Translations under genes and position numbers: made by a program | The notes under the pieces: generated by a model | The model's database searches: none | Seen by the model: the letters and a program-made list of their open reading frames with translations, nothing else | Told to the model about the DNA's origin: nothing | Shown here: positions 25,201 to 34,100 of the stretch, one piece after another | Numbering within the stretch: position 1 is the first letter of the stretch | Layout of the letters: every line of letters starts with the position of its first letter | Assembly: GCF_008710705.1 (NCBI RefSeq) | Contig: NZ_VYRZ01000004.1 | Span: 62,001-126,000, forward strand | Origin: Microbacterium radiodurans | GTDB taxonomy: Bacteria > Actinomycetota > Actinomycetes > Actinomycetales > Microbacteriaceae | Length of the DNA stretch: 64,000 bases | Direction: 5' to 3'

Positions 25201-27891
25201 GGTCGCGGCATCCTTCGTCGCTGCTCCCTGCCACCACTGGGTGCCGAGGCCGGCGTAGCGGCCCGAGAATTCCAGACGCACCTCGGCGCCCTGGGGAACT
25301 CCGTTCAGGCGGTAGGCGCCCGTCGTCGAGTTCGTGTAGGTCGTTCGCGTCGACTCCCACTCCATGCCCGGATCGGTCCAGTGGGCGGTGACCTCCGCGT
25401 AGGCGGGGGTGCCGGTCGGGCTCGTGACGATGCCGGAGAGTTGGGTGGCCGGGAGCGCGAGGGCGATGCCGCCCGTCACCTCACCGCGCTCGATCGTGAT
25501 GCGGCCGGCACCCGTGAGGCTGTCGGATCCGAGCGAGGCGAGCAGGTCGTAGTCTCCCGCCGGAAGGCCGAGCACCGCCCAGGATCCGTCGCGCTGGATG
25601 TCGCCGACGGTGACCCGTCTGTCGAGGAAGAGCCCGGTGTCGACCTGTCGGAACGAGAGGTACAGCCGGTCCCACGTCGTGAACTGCGCGGTGTCGGCGA
25701 GAGTGCCGCTCACGCCGCCGCCGAGGGTGAGGGCGAGGTCGGCGTCCGCGAACCTGCCGCCGTCGCCGATCTCGATGGCGGTGGCGTCGGAGCGGCCGCC
25801 CGACGGGCCGAACCAGCGGTCGACGTAGAGGCTCGCACCGCCGACTGCGCGGACGGCGTAGTTGTTGATGCCGAGGCCGGCGAAGGCGAAGGCGCCGTCG
25901 TCGCCGGTCACGGTGGTCGCCGTGGGCGAGCCGTCGAGCTGGTCGGCACGGTAGAGCTCGACGGCGATGCCGGCGAGCGCCGCGGAGCCGTCGATGTCGA
26001 CGATCGTGCCCGAGATCTCGCCGGTGCCGCCCGTGAGGGTGATGGCCTGCGGGGCGTCCGGGGCGACGGTCAGCACCGTGGCGCCGCGCGGCGACGTCGA
26101 CGCCGGGAAGTAGGTCGCGACGCCGCCCGCACCGGTGAAGCGGACGAGGTAGTCGCCCGCCGGCACGCGGAACGTCGCGGTCTCACCCGAGGCCATCCAG
26201 CGCGAGGCGACGACGGTGTTCGTGCCGGCGTTCGAGCCGGCGTCGACGAGCGCGATCTGGGAGCCGGTGAGGTCGGCGGCGACGGTGACCGTCAGGTCTC
26301 CCGCGCGCAGGCTCGACAGATCGAGCGCGACGGTCTCGGCACCGCGCATGACGACGGCGCCGGGAAGGAACAGCTGCGTGCGGCCGTCCACGGCGAGGAC
26401 GTAGGTGCCCGGAGCGACGTCGGTGACGGCGAACGAACCGTCGGCGCCGAGGGCGGCGCCCAGGTAGCCGGAGGTGCGGTCGCCGGTCAGCGACACCCGG
26501 GTGGCGTCGCCGCGCAGCTCGGCGGGGATGGTGCCGGTGACGGTTCCGCCGCGGACGACGGCGACGTCGAGTCCGGTGCGGACGGTGTCGGTGCCGACGA
26601 CGATGCGCTCGGCATCCGCGGCGGTCGCTCCGCGGAAGTGTGCGGTGAGACCGTCTCCGGCCCGAGGGCGGAACTCCAGCCGGTACTCGCCGGCGGCGAG
26701 GTTCGACAGCAGGTAACGGCCCTGCGCGTCGGTCGTCGCCCAGGCGCTTCCGTTGCCGTTGCCGCTGCCGCCGATCGCGGTCACGGCGACGCCGGCCAGC
26801 GGTGCGCCAGCGGCGCTGCGGACGGTGCCCGAGAGTCGGTTCGCGCCGAGCGTGAAGGTCGCGTCGATGCCGGTGCGGCTCTGCCCGACCGCGACGGCCA
26901 CCGGGGTGGCGGACGCTGCGGTGGTGGCGTTCTGCCACCAGACCGAGGCGAACTGGCCGCGGTTCGAGAACTCGACCGTGTAGGTGCCGGGCGCCACGAC
27001 CGTCTGCCAGGCGGTCGACCCACCGGCGGCGATGTCGCCGCCCCACCAGAACTGCGGACCCGATCCGCCGACGGGAACGATCGAGACGTACGCCTCGAAG
27101 CCGGCGACGTCGGCCGTGGGCGCCGCCATGCGCCCCGACAGGAGCGCTCCGCGCTCGACGGTCAGAACGCCCAGGTCGTAAGCGTGGTCGAACGCGACGC
27201 CCGCGAGCGAGCCGTACGCGCCGAGGTGGATCGTCTCGACGGACTGCCCGATCTCGAATCCGTAGAAGCCCGAGCCTTCCGCGATCGTCACGGTGAAGGT
27301 GCCGTCGGATGCCGTGCGCACGGCGTTGGCGGCGGGGACGTTGTCTCCGCCCGAGCTCGCCGCCCAGACGCGGACGCCCGCGACGGGTGCGCCCGAGCCG
27401 GCGTCGACGACCGTGCCGGTGAGCGTCGCGACGCCGGCGGCGCCGGGCGTCGCGACGATCTCGCGAGGGTCGCCGTCGAAGAAGAACTCGGCCGGTTCGG
27501 CGGATGCGGCGAACGCGGCCGCGGGGTCAGCCGCGGCGTCGCGGGCCGGAGCCTCCTCGCGCGGCGGGGCGGGCGCGGCAGGCGCGGGCGCGGCAGGCGC
27601 GGCATCCGGGGCAGGGACGGGTGCAGGCGCGGCAGGGGCGGCAGGCGCGGGGGCCGGCTCGGCGGCGGGAGCGGATGCCACGGCATCCGTCGACGGCGGG
27701 GCCACCGACGCCGGCACCTCGGGCGACGCCGGATCGGTCACCGCCGCGACTTCGACCGCGGCCGGCGGTGCAGCCGGTTCGGCGGTGTCCGCGAAGCTGA
27801 TGCTCGCGCCCGAGAGCACGAGCGCGACGGCGGCCGCGGACGCGACCACGGATGCGAGCAGGCGCGATGGCGCGCCACGGCGAGATGCCAT
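22225..27891 (-). CDS. Giant wall-anchored protein with carboxypeptidase-regulatory-like and fibronectin III domains
   Basis: 1888 residues from MASRRGAPSRLL with GGGGAG upstream. Signal peptide to about 38, Ala/Pro-rich spacer 40-125, then about ten repeats of the CarboxypepD-regulatory-like beta-sandwich (GTVVDAGSGAPVAGVRVW, GTVRSAAGAPLAGVAVTAI, GRLIDAVSGEPVAGVYV, GRVVDSAGAPIAGARVGV) to about 1200. An Ig-like domain (about 1200-1310) and four fibronectin III domains (about 1315-1700; SPITGYRV/Y signatures) follow. A Pro/Thr-rich linker, a last Ig-like module and LAATGG plus a hydrophobic helix and RARRSA tail form the sorting signal. No catalytic domain is visible; adhesion or matrix binding is likely. 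A long antisense frame on the other strand is a shadow. Confidence 0.9.
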   Translation of the reverse strand: MASRRGAPSRLLASVVASAAAVALVLSGASISFADTAEPAAPPAAVEVAAVTDPASPEVPASVAPPSTDAVASAPAAEPAPAPAAPAAPAPVPAPDAAPAAPAPAAPAPPREEAPARDAAADPAAAFAASAEPAEFFFDGDPREIVATPGAAGVATLTGTVVDAGSGAPVAGVRVWAASSGGDNVPAANAVRTASDGTFTVTIAEGSGFYGFEIGQSVETIHLGAYGSLAGVAFDHAYDLGVLTVERGALLSGRMAAPTADVAGFEAYVSIVPVGGSGPQFWWGGDIAAGGSTAWQTVVAPGTYTVEFSNRGQFASVWWQNATTAASATPVAVAVGQSRTGIDATFTLGANRLSGTVRSAAGAPLAGVAVTAIGGSGNGNGSAWATTDAQGRYLLSNLAAGEYRLEFRPRAGDGLTAHFRGATAADAERIVVGTDTVRTGLDVAVVRGGTVTGTIPAELRGDATRVSLTGDRTSGYLGAALGADGSFAVTDVAPGTYVLAVDGRTQLFLPGAVVMRGAETVALDLSSLRAGDLTVTVAADLTGSQIALVDAGSNAGTNTVVASRWMASGETATFRVPAGDYLVRFTGAGGVATYFPASTSPRGATVLTVAPDAPQAITLTGGTGEISGTIVDIDGSAALAGIAVELYRADQLDGSPTATTVTGDDGAFAFAGLGINNYAVRAVGGASLYVDRWFGPSGGRSDATAIEIGDGGRFADADLALTLGGGVSGTLADTAQFTTWDRLYLSFRQVDTGLFLDRRVTVGDIQRDGSWAVLGLPAGDYDLLASLGSDSLTGAGRITIERGEVTGGIALALPATQLSGIVTSPTGTPAYAEVTAHWTDPGMEWESTRTTYTNSTTGAYRLNGVPQGAEVRLEFSGRYAGLGTQWWQGAATKDAATPITIGAEPVVANAQLPAGIPVSGRLIDAVSGEPVAGVYVNSGAYTGPDGRFRTTAPAPGRFDLQTQGGDRYVAATLTFDVPDAGLADVEIALERGYVIRGTVSAENNGAALSGVSVTAYDAGSAMDWRGSAYSAGGTFSTQALAPGRYKLQASNPSGLYVAQWFDGADTFADARIIEIVDRDVDLDLMLGLGGTASGRVVDSAGAPIAGARVGVATAPQTGIARFFADAWSLVSGAPAGNPILGIEVTTDANGEFRLPPLEAGDYTMYVTSEGLGTIWFDGAKTRAEADVIRITPGQTVTFAGSIELPALAEGEEPLSPEQTLSADFAIIANPVDVSADAGTDAVFTALASGLPAPTVQWQVRPGGGKWADIVGAIDSRLTVPAVTAADDGSEYRAVFARGAETLTSGPARLSVTEPASAPAAPAAPTIGEVTTTSVALTWSAPADGGSPITGYRVEVFEKDAATPVRTVPLGNVRAQTIGGLTPGIAYEVSVSAVNAVGVGAASSRAAVTTLALTAPGAPTGLAIGTTTPTSIAVSWSAPASTGGTPITGYVVSARPAGAAMPTTVVEVAAGLQAATLTALASDTEYEIAVVARNAVGDGAPATTTARTAEKPPVLIVPGAPTDVRTTDVGTASIVLGWTAPASDGGSPITGYVVTVATGGQVVAAAVEIDGERALVGGLAPATAYEISVAAVNAIGTGAPSTPLPVTTATPAAVVPEAPTAVSAGAATVTSVVVTWGEPESDGGAAVLGYDIVVLAGGEPVAAQIVVNGTEAIVSGLAPDTAYEIVVAARNVVGAGPGARAEARTLTATDPGTGEPGTGGPGTGEPTPAPTTPAPSPTPGTTAPGLPSTGPSAQPVAPASASLTDASRGGLTLAPGTVAPGDTVRMSGLDAGRTYHVWFFSTPTFAGTVTADAVGTALVRVPAGLAPGAHRIVAVDAATGEVAGWEPVTVAARLAATGGQLPVAGALFGGILLLAGLSLAAAGRARRSA

Positions 27892-28151
27892 GTGTTTCTC
27901 CCCCTGAGAAAGCAGAGCCCCCCAGCGAGCTCTCCGGCCGACGTTATCGGCGCGGCCGCATCCGATCGGGGCCGAATGCGTCGTTCGGGGCGTCGGGATT
28001 GTTCGGGAATGCCGCCGAGAGCCCGGAAACGCGCGCATCCGAGCCGGTCGCGGCATCCGCTTGTCCGATGACGCGGCCGGGCGCAACCCGTAGACGAGGC
28101 CGTCTCCGCTCGCTGAGACTGCCCGGACCTGTACTCCACGAAAGGATCCCC

Positions 28152-28712
28152 ATGTCCGATCTGCGCATCGCCGTCATCCTCGGAAGCACCCGTCCCGGAC
28201 GCAACGGCGCCGCCGTCGCCGACTGGGTGATGGCGCAGGCAGCCGGCCGCTCGGCGACGTACGAGCTCGTCGACCTCGCCGACTTCCCGCTGCCGTTCCT
28301 CGACGAGCCGACGCCGCCGAGCTTCGGCCAGTACCAGAACGACCACACCCGCGCCTGGGCCGAGAAGATCGCCGGCTACGACGGATTCGTCTTCGTGACG
28401 CCGGAGTACAACCACTCGACCTCCGCGGTGCTGAAGAATGCCATCGACTTCATCTACGCCGAGTGGAACAACAAGGCCGCCGCCTTCGTCGCGTGGGGGT
28501 CGCTCGGCGGGTCGCGCGCGATCGAGCACCTGCGCGGCATCTCGGCCGAGCTGCAGATCGCCGACGTCCGTCAGCAGCTGAGCTTCTCGCTGTTCACCGA
28601 CTTCGAGGACTTCTCGACCTTCACACCCGGCGACCAGCACCTCGATGCCGCGCAGACGATGTTCGACCAGCTCGAGGCGTGGGCCGGGGCGCTCAAGCCG
28701 CTTCGCGCCTGA
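28152..28712 (+). CDS. NADPH-dependent FMN reductase
   Basis: 186 residues from MSDLRIAVILGSTRPGRNG with AAAGGA upstream. Flavodoxin-like fold: ILGSTRPGRNG binds FMN phosphate, FVTPEYNHSTSAVLKNAIDF is the family signature, and AFVAWGSLGGSRAIEHL follows. Proteins of this type (PF03358) reduce FMN, quinones or azo compounds with NADPH. It is divergent from the giant surface protein. Copy C of the 85-bp palindrome begins 6 bp after the stop. Confidence 0.92.
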   Translation: MSDLRIAVILGSTRPGRNGAAVADWVMAQAAGRSATYELVDLADFPLPFLDEPTPPSFGQYQNDHTRAWAEKIAGYDGFVFVTPEYNHSTSAVLKNAIDFIYAEWNNKAAAFVAWGSLGGSRAIEHLRGISAELQIADVRQQLSFSLFTDFEDFSTFTPGDQHLDAAQTMFDQLEAWAGALKPLRA

Positions 28713-28717
28713 CCCGC

Positions 28718-28802
28718 GATACATCCGTCGGACCGGTGGGGCTGGTGTTCACGTGCGCCACGTCCGAGGCACCACCCGCCTCACCGGTCCGACGAACGCT
28801 GC
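28718..28802 (+). repeat. 85-bp palindromic element, copy C
   Basis: Exactly the length of copies A and B but on the opposite strand, again directly downstream (6 bp) of a stop codon and in the same orientation to the upstream gene. It begins GATACATCCGTCGG; the inner arms pair well while the outermost five bases do not (GATAC against GCAGC). Confidence 0.8.
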
Positions 28803-28892
28803 ACCCCCGAGCGCGGAATGAGCCCCGGGTGGGGATGTCGGCGGGGTCGACGTACGATGGGGATCGGCCGGAGAGAGGGGACTCCCGGCCAC

Positions 28893-29198
28893 ATGGGGAC
28901 CAACAGGCGCTACGCCGAGAGCATCGATCAGCGGATGCCGGATCCCGCCGCGCAGACGCTGATGCGCATCCCGCCGTGCACCATTCCGATGCAGGCATAC
29001 GGTCCGCAGGATCTGACGTGGGCGAAGGAGCGGCCGCCGGTGTGGGCGTGGATCTCGTGGCCGCACAAGCCGGCCGAACGGGTCGCCGCCGTCGCGCACG
29101 GCTGGAACGACCGGGTGGTCATCGTGTCGTGGATGGGCCCCGCGGGCGAGGTCAACACCGTCGTGTGGCGCAACGCCGTCACGCGCCGCCGCGGCTGA
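28893..29198 (+). CDS. Small conserved-looking hypothetical protein
   Basis: 101 residues from MGTNRRYAESIDQRM, with a GAGAGAGGGG stretch 12 bp upstream. Trp-rich centre (LTWAKERPPVWAWISWPHKP) and a C-terminal HGWNDRVVIVSWMGPAGEVN then TVVWRNAVTRRRG. No signal peptide or helix. I cannot name a family; similar short proteins occur in related genomes as far as I recall. It is separated from the reductase by the palindromic element, so probably has its own promoter. Confidence 0.65.
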   Translation: MGTNRRYAESIDQRMPDPAAQTLMRIPPCTIPMQAYGPQDLTWAKERPPVWAWISWPHKPAERVAAVAHGWNDRVVIVSWMGPAGEVNTVVWRNAVTRRRG

Positions 29199-29266
29199 CC
29201 CCGGCCGCGCGCGACGACTCCTCGATCAGATGACGAGACCGGCGGCGACCCCCGGGATCCTCAGAG

Positions 29267-31183
29267 TCACAATGCACGGCGCCGCGCGACGAACACCCCG
29301 CCCCCGACCACGAGCAGCAGCACTGCTCCTACGGCGAGTCCGAGCGGCCGTTCGGCACCGGTCGCCGCCAGCGATCGAGCGCTGAGCACGCTCCCGCGTG
29401 CCGTTCCGACACCGGTCGACGTCGCGGACGTCCCCGACCCCACCGGCGCACCGGGAGCGTCCGTCCCACTCGGCACGATCGGTCCGCCGGGAACCGCCGG
29501 GGGCTCCGGCACGACGGGCCCGCCCGGCACCACCGGGGGCTCCGGCTCCACGGGCGGCTCCGGCTCCACGGGCGGCTCGGGCGCGATCACCGCGGGCCCT
29601 CCGAACACGGCGACCTCGGCGACACCCGTCGACCCGGTGTAGTCGGCGTCGCCCCACGCGGCGAACACGACCCGGACCGCCGATGTGGTCACGCGATCGA
29701 ACGTGACCTCCCCGGTCAGCTGGTCCCGCGTCGGCGGAGCGAACGCGGCGCCCTCGACCGCGACCCATCGGGCGGTCTCGGCATCCCATCGCTCCACACG
29801 CCAGCCGCGCGGCGGCAGCAGGCCTCGCGCCTCGTCGTCCGCGGCATCCCGCGTGACGAGCGCCGACACCCGGTCGATCGACATCGGCGCATCCCACGCC
29901 AGCTCGAGCCACTGCTCGCCGACCATCGGCCACGAGCTCCAGACGCTTCCGGCGTCGCCATCGGCGGCCGCGGCCGCGCTCGACCACTCCGGAACGTAGG
30001 ACGCGCTCACCCGGGCCGTACCCGCGATGTCTCGCGACACCGTCGGGTCGGCGCACGGCACCGTCACGGTCACGGTGGCCCGGCGCACGGTCTCATCGAT
30101 CGCGTCGACGTGCACGACCATGCCCGAGTTGAGCTCGACCGTCTCGCCCGCGCGGATGAACTCGTTCGCCTCGGTCTCATCACCCGGCCGCTCGAGCAGA
30201 TCCGCGCCGTACGGCTCTGTGGGATTGGAGCGGAGGACCTGCACGCCCGACACCGACCGGTCGACCTCCCACGGGCTCGCCGAGACGCCGCCGTCGCTCG
30301 TCGGGTCGGACTTGTCGCTGTACTGCACCCAGTACCGCGCGTCGGGGTTCTCGGGGTCGGTCCAGGTGAGCGTCCGGGATCCGGCCGGCCCCGCCCCCAG
30401 GCTGTCGAGCACCGCGGTCCGGGCGTCGCCGCACACCGGTTCGCGGACGTTCCGGAGCACGCCCAGGCGAGCCAGGGTCGGGCTGGAGAGCGGCAGGAAC
30501 GACCAGGCGCCGCCCATCATGTCGGTGCGGTTGCCGTACTCCTCCCGCGGGCATTCGACACCGGCAGAGTAATCCCAGCCGGTCTCGCACCGGATGCTGT
30601 ACGCGTGGGGCAGCGACAGGTTGTGTCCGAGCTCGTGAGCGAGGAAGTAGGGGTCGGGACTGGGCTGGAACGTCCCGCCGCCGTCGTCGGGATCGCCGGG
30701 CTGCTCGCCGTTGGCCCAGCCCGGGCAGGGCTCGCCGGGCGGGACCATGATCACCAGGTGCCGCGCCGCACCGCCCTGCCAGCCGATCTTCTCGCGCAGC
30801 CACTGGTGCAGCCCGCCCGTGTCGCTGCATCCGATCGGCTGGTCGACGCTCTGCCAGTCGATGAGTTCTTCGAGCTCGAAGCGGATCGCGCCGCCGGTCT
30901 CACGGTCGTAGAACTGGTCGACGAGCTCGAGAGAGCGCCGTGCCTCCTCCGCCTCGAACGACGGCTCCGAGCCCTGCGGGGCGAGGAGCGCGATCGTCAC
31001 GCGATGGTCACGGACGTCGGCTCGCGGCGCCACGTCGAACTCGACGAACCCGGGCTCGACCTCGACGGCGGGCGCCGCCACGGCCGCGGGAGCCCCCGCG
31101 AACACCGCCGCGCCGATGACGAGGGCACCGCTGAGGACGGCCGCCGTCCGCCGGATCGCGGTCACCGCCCGACGCGCGCTCAC
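29267..31183 (-). CDS. Wall-anchored zinc metalloprotease (metzincin) with discoidin-like domain
   Basis: 638 residues from a GTG that overlaps the GH43 stop (GTGA), so translation is coupled to that enzyme. Signal peptide to AVAAPA (about 37). The zinc site is HELGHNLSLPHA (about 183-194), HExxHxxxxxH, with a Met-turn candidate DMMGGAWS near 220: the metzincin arrangement. Residues about 395-545 are a discoidin/F5-8C-like module (WPMVGEQWLELAWDAP, DAADDEARGLLPPRGWRVE) very like one in the GH43 protein. A Pro/Glu-rich linker leads to LAATG, a helix and ARRRAL, a sorting signal. Likely digests protein at the cell surface; the shared binding module suggests the same target as the glycosidase. 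Confidence 0.87.
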   Translation of the reverse strand: MSARRAVTAIRRTAAVLSGALVIGAAVFAGAPAAVAAPAVEVEPGFVEFDVAPRADVRDHRVTIALLAPQGSEPSFEAEEARRSLELVDQFYDRETGGAIRFELEELIDWQSVDQPIGCSDTGGLHQWLREKIGWQGGAARHLVIMVPPGEPCPGWANGEQPGDPDDGGGTFQPSPDPYFLAHELGHNLSLPHAYSIRCETGWDYSAGVECPREEYGNRTDMMGGAWSFLPLSSPTLARLGVLRNVREPVCGDARTAVLDSLGAGPAGSRTLTWTDPENPDARYWVQYSDKSDPTSDGGVSASPWEVDRSVSGVQVLRSNPTEPYGADLLERPGDETEANEFIRAGETVELNSGMVVHVDAIDETVRRATVTVTVPCADPTVSRDIAGTARVSASYVPEWSSAAAAADGDAGSVWSSWPMVGEQWLELAWDAPMSIDRVSALVTRDAADDEARGLLPPRGWRVERWDAETARWVAVEGAAFAPPTRDQLTGEVTFDRVTTSAVRVVFAAWGDADYTGSTGVAEVAVFGGPAVIAPEPPVEPEPPVEPEPPVVPGGPVVPEPPAVPGGPIVPSGTDAPGAPVGSGTSATSTGVGTARGSVLSARSLAATGAERPLGLAVGAVLLLVVGGGVFVARRRAL

Positions 31184-34100
31184 GAGCGCGACTCCGAGCG
31201 TCCGCCGCGGCCGGCGCGCGATCCGGTGACACCGGCGGTGCGGAGCACGCCCGGCACGAGCACGCCGCCGCCCATCAGGAGCAGCATGAGGGCGGCACCC
31301 GCGAGCACGATCGGAGCATCGGCACCGGTGGCCGCCAGGCGCCCGCCCGCCGTCGCGCCCGGGCGCACCGTCCCGGCAGCGGCGACCGATCCGCCGGCGC
31401 TTCCCGACGGGGACGGTAGACCGGGCACACCGGGCACACCGGGCACGCCCGGCTGATCTGGCACGGTCGGTCCGGTCTCGACCCGCAGCGAACGCTCCGC
31501 CGAGACGTTGCCGGCGATATCGGTCGCCCGGAACACCACGTCGACGGCTCCGCCGCCGCGCGGCAGCCGCACACCGCCGCCGAGAGGCAGCTGCACCGCG
31601 CCGTCGGCGGCGACCCGCAGCTCGCCGCCGCGCACCGCCACCCAGGTGTCACCGGAACGCACCTCGACATCGCCGACACCGGACCCGGCATCGGTGGCCT
31701 GCAGATCGACGAGGAACCCCGCGTCGTCCTCGCTCACCGAACCCGAGACCTCGGGCGCGATCGTGTCGATCCGCACCGTCACCGCCGCGCGGGTCGAGAC
31801 GTTGCCCGCCGCATCGACGCCCTCGGCCTCGACGAGATGGATGCCGTCCGCCGCCACCTCGACGTCGTCCGAGAGCTGCTGCCAGACGCCGCCGTCGACC
31901 CGAACGCGCACCGCCGGGGCCGCGTCCGCATCGTCCTGGGCGTCGGCCTCGAAGCGCACGCCCTCACGGAACCATCCCGATGCCGGCGCCGCCGCTGCCG
32001 TGTCGAAGGTCAGCGTCGGCGCGGTCGTGTCGACCGGCTCGGGCGCCTCGGCGGCCCACGCCTCGAACTCGTGCATCGCTGCTGATCCCTGCCCCTCGGC
32101 TGACCCCCACGACTGCATCAGCGCACGGAGCGCGGTGGTCTCCAGGGCGGCGAAACGGACCTCGTTGCGCTCGGTCGTGGAGCGGCCGTACGCGTCGTCC
32201 GTCTCGACGTCTCGCCACGCACCGCTCGTGTCGCGATATTGCAGAACCCACGACCGCGGCGGGATGAGGCCGGCGTTCTGCTCGTCGGCAGCGTCGCGGG
32301 CGAACACCACCGCCGCGCGGTCGAGGTCGACGGGTCGCTCCCACGCCAGCTGCACCCACTGCTCGCCGACGCGCGGCCAGGTGCCCCACGAGGCGCCGTC
32401 GATGGCGCCGTCCACGACGGCGTCGACGGGTGCCCACGGCGACGCCGACGACGCGGTGACGGACGCGAAGCGCGCGATGTTCCCCGTCAGCGGGGCGTCG
32501 GGCGAGCGCGGGATGGTCACCGGCACCGGCATCGACGTGTTGCCGGCCGCGTCCGTCGCGCGGAGGTAGACGACGTGCCGCTCGAGGTCGGGCGCCGGGA
32601 TCGGGTCGCCGTACGTCAGCCACGCGGTCGGCTCGTCGATCGCGTACTCGAGATCCGCGAGCCCCGACCCGATATCGGTCGCCGTCGCGGTGACGGTGCG
32701 CGCCGAGGCGTCGACGACACCCGTCGCCGTCGGGGCCGTCCGGTCGATGCGCACCGAGACGGTCTGCTCGGCCGAGACGTTGCCCGCGGCATCCGTCGCC
32801 CGCGCCGACACCGTGTGCGTGCCGTCGCTCTCGAGCAGCGTGTCGACGCGGCGGACGTCCGGCGTCGTCGTCGGCGCTCCACCGTCGACGGCCACGGCGA
32901 TGCTCGAACGCACGTCGCGGTCGTCGGCGGCCTCGGCCCGCACGGTCACCGGCCCGACGAACCATCCGCCGGCGCCCTCCGCGCCACGAGCCGTCAGCTG
33001 CAGGACGGGCGCGCTCACATCGGGCTCGCCCGTGTCGCTCGGGTCGACGACGGTCACGGTCGCCTCGACGCGTGCCGCCGCGTAGCCGGTGGCCACGCCG
33101 CTCACGGTGAAGGCGCCCGGCGCCGCGTACGCGGCGGGGTCGACGGCGTCCCAGCGAACCGGGGCGGGCATGCGGTCGTCGCCGTAGCGCAGCGCGACGG
33201 TCTCGGGCAGCTCGGGAGCTTCGCCCACCGCGGTGCGGGTGGCGGCGGGATCGTAGCCGTCGGCCGCGACGGCGCCCACCGACCACTCCTCCACCGCGAG
33301 AGCCGAGTATCTCGGTGTGGTGCCGGTGCCGGGCGCAGCGTCGAGCACGGCCCGCAGGCGCGTCGTCGTCACCGGAGTGAAGGTCACCTCGTTCGGCGTC
33401 CGCGTCGCGGTCGGGTATCCGCTCGCGCCGGCGACGTCGCGCCATCCGCCGTTCACCCAGTACTGCAGCTTCCAGGCGCGCGGTGCCGAGACGCCGTCGC
33501 CGCTGCCGGGCTCGCGGTCGCTCCAGAACTGGATGCTCGAGCGATCGATGCGCACCGGCTCGGCCCAGTCGTACTGGATCCACTCGGTCGCGGCGCGGTC
33601 GCCGTCGTACGACCCCCACATGTCCGGCGGCAGCGGGTTCGGGCGGACGATCCCGTCGTTCAGCGCAGCGATCCAGTACTGGGCGGGCACCGGCTCGTTC
33701 GACGCCGACGCCGTCGCCCGCGGCGCGACGTTCGCGCTCGGGGTCTCGACCTGCTCGGCGCCGAGGGTCGGCACGACCGGCAGGATGCGGGCGGGGCTGA
33801 CCGAGTCGTCCCACTGCAGGGCGTCGACGGCCACCGAACGGCGGAAGTGGTTGCCGCCGGCGGCGTCGGCCGTGTGGTACGCCATGTACCACTCGCCCTG
33901 GAACTCGGTGATCGCCGGGTGGCTCGTCGTCGACGACACCGGCGCGAGGATGCGACCCTGCGACGTCCACGGGCCCAGGGGTCCGGGCGCCGTCGAGTAC
34001 GCGATGCACGCGTGGTAGACGGCCGGGGTGCACCAGCTGTCGGGGCCGGCCGTGTTGGCGGCGTAGGCGAGGTAGTAGGTGCCGGCACGCTCGAAGAGCC

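Noticed and set aside
21253..28071. A 2272-codon plus-strand open frame
   Set aside because: It lies antisense to the giant FN3 protein, is extremely Arg/Gly/Asp-rich and shows no domain; such frames arise from high-GC wobble positions.
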